Positions 61,270 through 64,000 of a stretch of DNA of 64,000 bases are shown here, piece by piece. The translations under genes were made by a program, and so were the position numbers. The DNA comes from Aradus depressus (Eukaryota; Arthropoda; Insecta; Hemiptera; Aradidae). The stretch's first letter is position 1; every line of letters begins with the position of its first letter. The stretch covers positions 12,626,249-12,690,248 of the forward strand of contig OY759223.1 in the NCBI GenBank assembly GCA_963662175.1, given 5' to 3'. Below the pieces are notes generated by a model, which made no database searches, was not told the DNA's origin, and was given only the letters and a program-made list of their open reading frames with translations.

Positions 61270-61520
61270 GCAAGTGATTGGGTTTAAATATGCGGTCATA
61301 TCACCTACTACCAGATCGCTCTTACATCGTTTTAGTAGAAATTAGCCCGATCCTACTGTTGGACACCTAAATGTTGCCTACCCAGGTTTAGTTACCTCGG
61401 ATAGAGGTCTTTAACGAGCACCTAACATAGTACAGGCTCGGGACCATCGCTTAACGTCTCATCCGAAAGGAGTGCAAGGGCCTCAACCGGGTTTCAAACC
61501 CGCGATCTTGATCTCAATAG
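61270..61520 (-). repeat. SINE-A, diverged
   Basis: ATATGCGGTCATATCACCTA, GGGACCATCGCTTAACGTCT and GGGTTTCAAACCCGCGATCT remain; the segment between centre and B box is deleted. Confidence 0.75.
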
Positions 61521-61598
61521 GCTAGTCAGTGACAGATTATATGAATGAAAATAAACAAATGAACATACGAGTTTCCTCAATGAAAAATGGTTAGTTTG

Positions 61599-61864
61599 AA
61601 TATGAAGAGCACGGGCAAAGAACCAGGTTTGTCACCAAATTTTGAAATTGAGAAAACTGAAATTTAATGTTTGAAAGTCCGTATCTATCAATTCCCCGTA
61701 CGTCATATTTTCAGCTTCCGTTTTCGTAGTGACGAACTGTCTTTTTGAAGCCCATAACGATGGTGAATCGTGAAATATGTTTAATATATTAATACTGTAG
61801 TGGCGATATCTCACATTCGAGAAAAAAGTGAAAAACCTGGTTCTTTCCCCGTGCTCTTCATATT
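61599..61864. mobile_element. MITE with ~35-bp TIRs and TA flank
   Basis: The left end TATGAAGAGCACGGGCAAAG, AACCAGGTTTGTCAC pairs with the inverse at 61827-61864 with two mismatches. Reading TA as the duplicated target, the element proper is TGAAGAGCACGG...CCGTGCTCTTCA. About 190 bp of non-coding interior. A Tc1/mariner- or pogo-like origin is likely. Confidence 0.85.
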
Positions 61865-62129
61865 AAGGTTACAAAATAAAACCTGGGCCATTCTAGATCA
61901 ACAATGAATACATGAAATGCCCTACTGACAATCACAAATAATTCAGTGCGTAACACAAATATATTCTTATAGAAACATAATTTTTAATATCACATTACCT
62001 ACTTATTTTTTTTGTCTCCTTGATATTTTCGGTTACCAAATGTCAAGGAGACCGATACTTCCTTATCAAAACCGATTCAACTATCTTTGTGACTTGTGTC
62101 GAGTGAGCAAGACGTCATTAGAGATAGGA
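61865..62129. other. No gene; small hairpin
   Basis: GTCTCCTTGA (near 62016) and its inverse TCAAGGAGAC (62043-62052) form a small stem. Otherwise unassigned. Confidence 0.4.
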
Positions 62130-62375
62130 TCAAAAATGTTGTCGGTGAATCACCGGCTATGCACTTCCCCAGCACGAATTAATCAATTAAGTTTCAGCTC
62201 TCCCTCCGAAACCAATCGAACGTTTGGGCTAAACATGATTCCTTGTGTCGATATATTCATCAGTTTTGGGGGATGAGTTTTTCAGTCGAGTTTACATATG
62301 AAATTTTGTGACGATACATTCATTTCAACGGCAGTTATTAGAGTTTTTGTATCAATTTTTCTCAATTATTATATA
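62130..62375 (-). repeat. GA-family, reversed
   Basis: GTCGGTGAATCACCGGCTAT, GCACTTCCCCAGCACGAATT, AGCTCTCCCTCCGAAACCAA, then CATTCATTTCAACGGCAGTT. A well preserved right half. Confidence 0.65.
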
Positions 62376-62394
62376 GAAACTTTTTTCTATTAGT

Positions 62395-62940
62395 TTAGTT
62401 TTAAATGAATGTGAAGTATTGTAATCTTGCAAACATCCGAGACAGAATTTCACGTTTCAAGGTCTCTTGAACATATTTTCGCTATGGTGCCCGTCTAAGA
62501 TGTGATAGGAACTTTGTGAGTGATCCAACGCGGATACAATGAACTTGTAATAAGAGCTTAAATATGCTACCTTAGATCTTTTTATATTAGTTCACTTTAC
62601 TTCGGAGCCTAAGTACAATTTACAAAATGCTGCTTATATATTTTTTTTATAACAAATTTTTTCATATAAAAGTTGTAAAGAAAACTTAAAGGCACATTTT
62701 TATCTATGATACGAATTTCCATAGGTCGCCCGGTTTGTGAGATACATTCCAAAAACTGTCTTAAAATGATATTTTTAAACCCACTTTTTTAGGTATTTGC
62801 TTGGTTTACGCGAAAACTGTTAATTCTATTGAAAAATTGGTTCTCATCAAAACAGTTTGTTATTAAATTTCCAATTTTTGTGTGTCCTTAGATTTGAGAT
62901 AGGACCAATACGACTAAAGTTATAGCACACTGTTTACATT
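62395..62940 (-). repeat. R2 family and the 6-9 kb duplicated repeat, reversed
   Basis: GTATTGTAATCTTGCAAACA and CACGTTTCAAGGTCTCTTGA are R2. From 62700 the sequence (TTTGCTTGGTTTACGCGAAA, TAGATTTGAGATAGGACCAA) matches the reverse complement of the duplicated segment at 6960-7140 and 9600-9770. The two may therefore be parts of one long old element. Confidence 0.55.
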
Positions 62941-63289
62941 GTAACGCTTTTTATAGTTTGTTCAGAAATTGCATGTTATCAATTTCAGGTAAAGAGATAT
63001 AACGCAAAATTACTCGCTTACGTCAGGTAACCTTCTAGTTAAAAAAAAAAAAAAAAAATTAAGTTTGTTCACAAACAACACCGTTATACAGCTCAGCTTC
63101 CGGAATATATTGTATATCAATCCTTGAGGTATACAATAAATGATAGAGTTGAACATATGCAAATGAGCAACCTACTTCTTCTGGTCAATTGTATTATACA
63201 ATTATGAAGGTCGGGGGCGCGCCCAAGGAGAGAAGACGGCATTATTGAAATAACTAAAACATTGATTTTACTGTACGATGTTAGGTTAC
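62941..63289. other. No gene seen
   Basis: Includes an 18-base A run (63041-63058). Nothing recognised. Confidence 0.4.
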
Positions 63290-63420
63290 AGATAATTGAA
63301 CCTAGGTAGGCAAGATTTAGGATTTAGTCGGGCTCATGTCCACCAGTGACGAAATAGCGCTCTGGTAGTAGGCGATATGATCTCGTAGTAAAAACCCCAG
63401 GCGTGAGTCATAATAACCAA
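63290..63420 (+). repeat. SINE-A, 3' fragment
   Basis: CCTAGGTAGGCAAGATTTAG, TCATGTCCACCAGTGACGAA and AGTAGGCGATATGATCTCGT, with a CATAATAACCAATT end: 5'-truncated, older tail type. Confidence 0.7.
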
Positions 63421-63607
63421 TTCTATTCTGATATATAAAAATAGAAATAAATAAAACGAAGAACTTGTTTAACTACGTCATAGTCATCACAAAGTTCAAA
63501 AGTGACATTTAAGTTTGTTAGGTTGTCATATTTATACAATGCTCAGGTTGCCTGAGATTACCTGCCTGTGACACCCTGATCCCTGGGAAATTCCTTGGGT
63601 TCGGAGA

Positions 63608-63635
63608 GGGGGGGGGGGGGGGGGGGGGGGGGGGG
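63608..63635 (+). repeat. 28-base G homopolymer
   Basis: Uninterrupted G run. It lies 40 bases before a Penelope-like palindrome. It could form a G-quadruplex and is error-prone in sequencing, so its length is uncertain. Confidence 0.8.
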
Positions 63636-63671
63636 AGTTCTTGTAGGGAAATGTTACTTTTGAATGTAGAA

Positions 63672-63925
63672 GGAAATCGACGTTGTCGTGTAAAAAAAAT
63701 TCAAAATTTGACCAACGTTTTGAAAACTAATTATTTTCTTCTTCAGGGCCTTATAATGACTTGAGTGGATGTTGGATGTGTGTGGTGAAGGTGTTGTGAG
63801 TTTGTGTGACATCACCTTCACCACACACATCCACTCGTCATTATAAGGCCCTGAAGAAGAAAATAAATAGTTTTTGAAACGTTGGCCAAATTTTGAATTT
63901 TCTTTTACGCGACAGAACCTCGATT
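63672..63925. repeat. Penelope-like palindrome, ~105-bp arms
   Basis: Arms from GAAATCGACGTTGTCGTGTA to TTTTACGCGACAGAACCTCG fold on a centre near 63795. Inner parts are nearly perfect (CTTCACCACACACATCCACT against its inverse). Each arm has a type A hammerhead-like core (63740-63746 minus, 63851-63857 plus); only the plus one keeps GAA. Confidence 0.88.
63847..63887 (+). ncRNA. Hammerhead-like motif, type A
   Basis: GGCC, CUGAAGA, A, helix II GAAAA/UUUUU (one G-U pair), GAA, ACGU (self-complementary helix III), U, GGCC. GGCC pairs with GGCC as a 4-bp helix I. Helix II is weak because it is AT-only, and the extra A before it is present. Confidence 0.5.
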
Positions 63926-64000
63926 TCTTTTTACATTGAAAAGATACTGTCGACTCTATTAATCGTTACTTATGAACTTTGCCCTCTCACAAACAGCTTT

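Overview
This is an AT-rich eukaryotic window that looks like repeat-dense intergenic or intronic DNA from an arthropod, probably an insect (a hemipteran is possible, not proven). The grounds are: insect-type retrotransposons (jockey-like, other non-LTR and Penelope-like elements), piggyBac, hAT and many pogo/Tigger DNA transposons, a KRBA2-like integrase tail of a kind I associate with hemipteran and other invertebrate genomes, and a tRNA-derived SINE whose 3' tail reads CCTAA, the arthropod telomere unit. I found no convincing host gene. Almost every recognisable coding stretch is a transposon fragment, and three short degraded reading frames could not be assigned.

Layout. 0-5 kb: a 76-bp satellite, SINE-A copies, a jockey 3' end, a LINE C-terminus and two Penelope-like ends. 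5-10 kb: a transposon with 16-bp TIRs, and a duplicated segment of which one copy carries a Tigger element and the other is the empty site. 10-18 kb: jockey ends, a hAT element with an 8-bp TSD, a jockey inserted in an older repeat, and a piggyBac MITE. 18-26 kb: a Penelope-like domain with a 1.3-kb palindrome, GIY-YIG endonuclease remnants and more palindromic ends. 26-30 kb: a second Tigger, a small MITE, an 82-bp-arm palindrome and the KRBA2-like tail. 30.4-33.7 kb: a three-level nest in which SINE-A holds LINE X and LINE X holds LINE Y; LINE Y has an unbroken 2-kb RT frame and clear TSDs. 34 kb: a 73-bp satellite derived from the SINE-A 3' end. 35-46 kb: several young SINE-A copies with TSDs, a long-TIR element with subterminal repeats and an unassigned pseudogene. 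46-51 kb: jockey, a Tigger that carries Ty3/gypsy pol, a hAT C-terminus, another Tigger and a perfect 28-bp-TIR MITE. 53-55 kb: two tandem arrays. 56-64 kb: SINE-B, two more Penelope-like palindromes, a Tigger family with CTCGAA-rich ends, a TA-flanked MITE and old SINE copies.

How the parts fit. Autonomous-type fragments (LINE RT, jockey RT, PLE endonuclease, Tigger and hAT C-termini) sit beside the non-autonomous elements they may have mobilised. The strongest cross-window theme is a set of about thirteen short hammerhead-ribozyme-like motifs (CUGANGA, helix II, GAA, self-complementary helix III), most lying in Penelope-like ends and often arranged as inverted pairs. All share one extra nucleotide before helix II, which matters for whether they can cleave.
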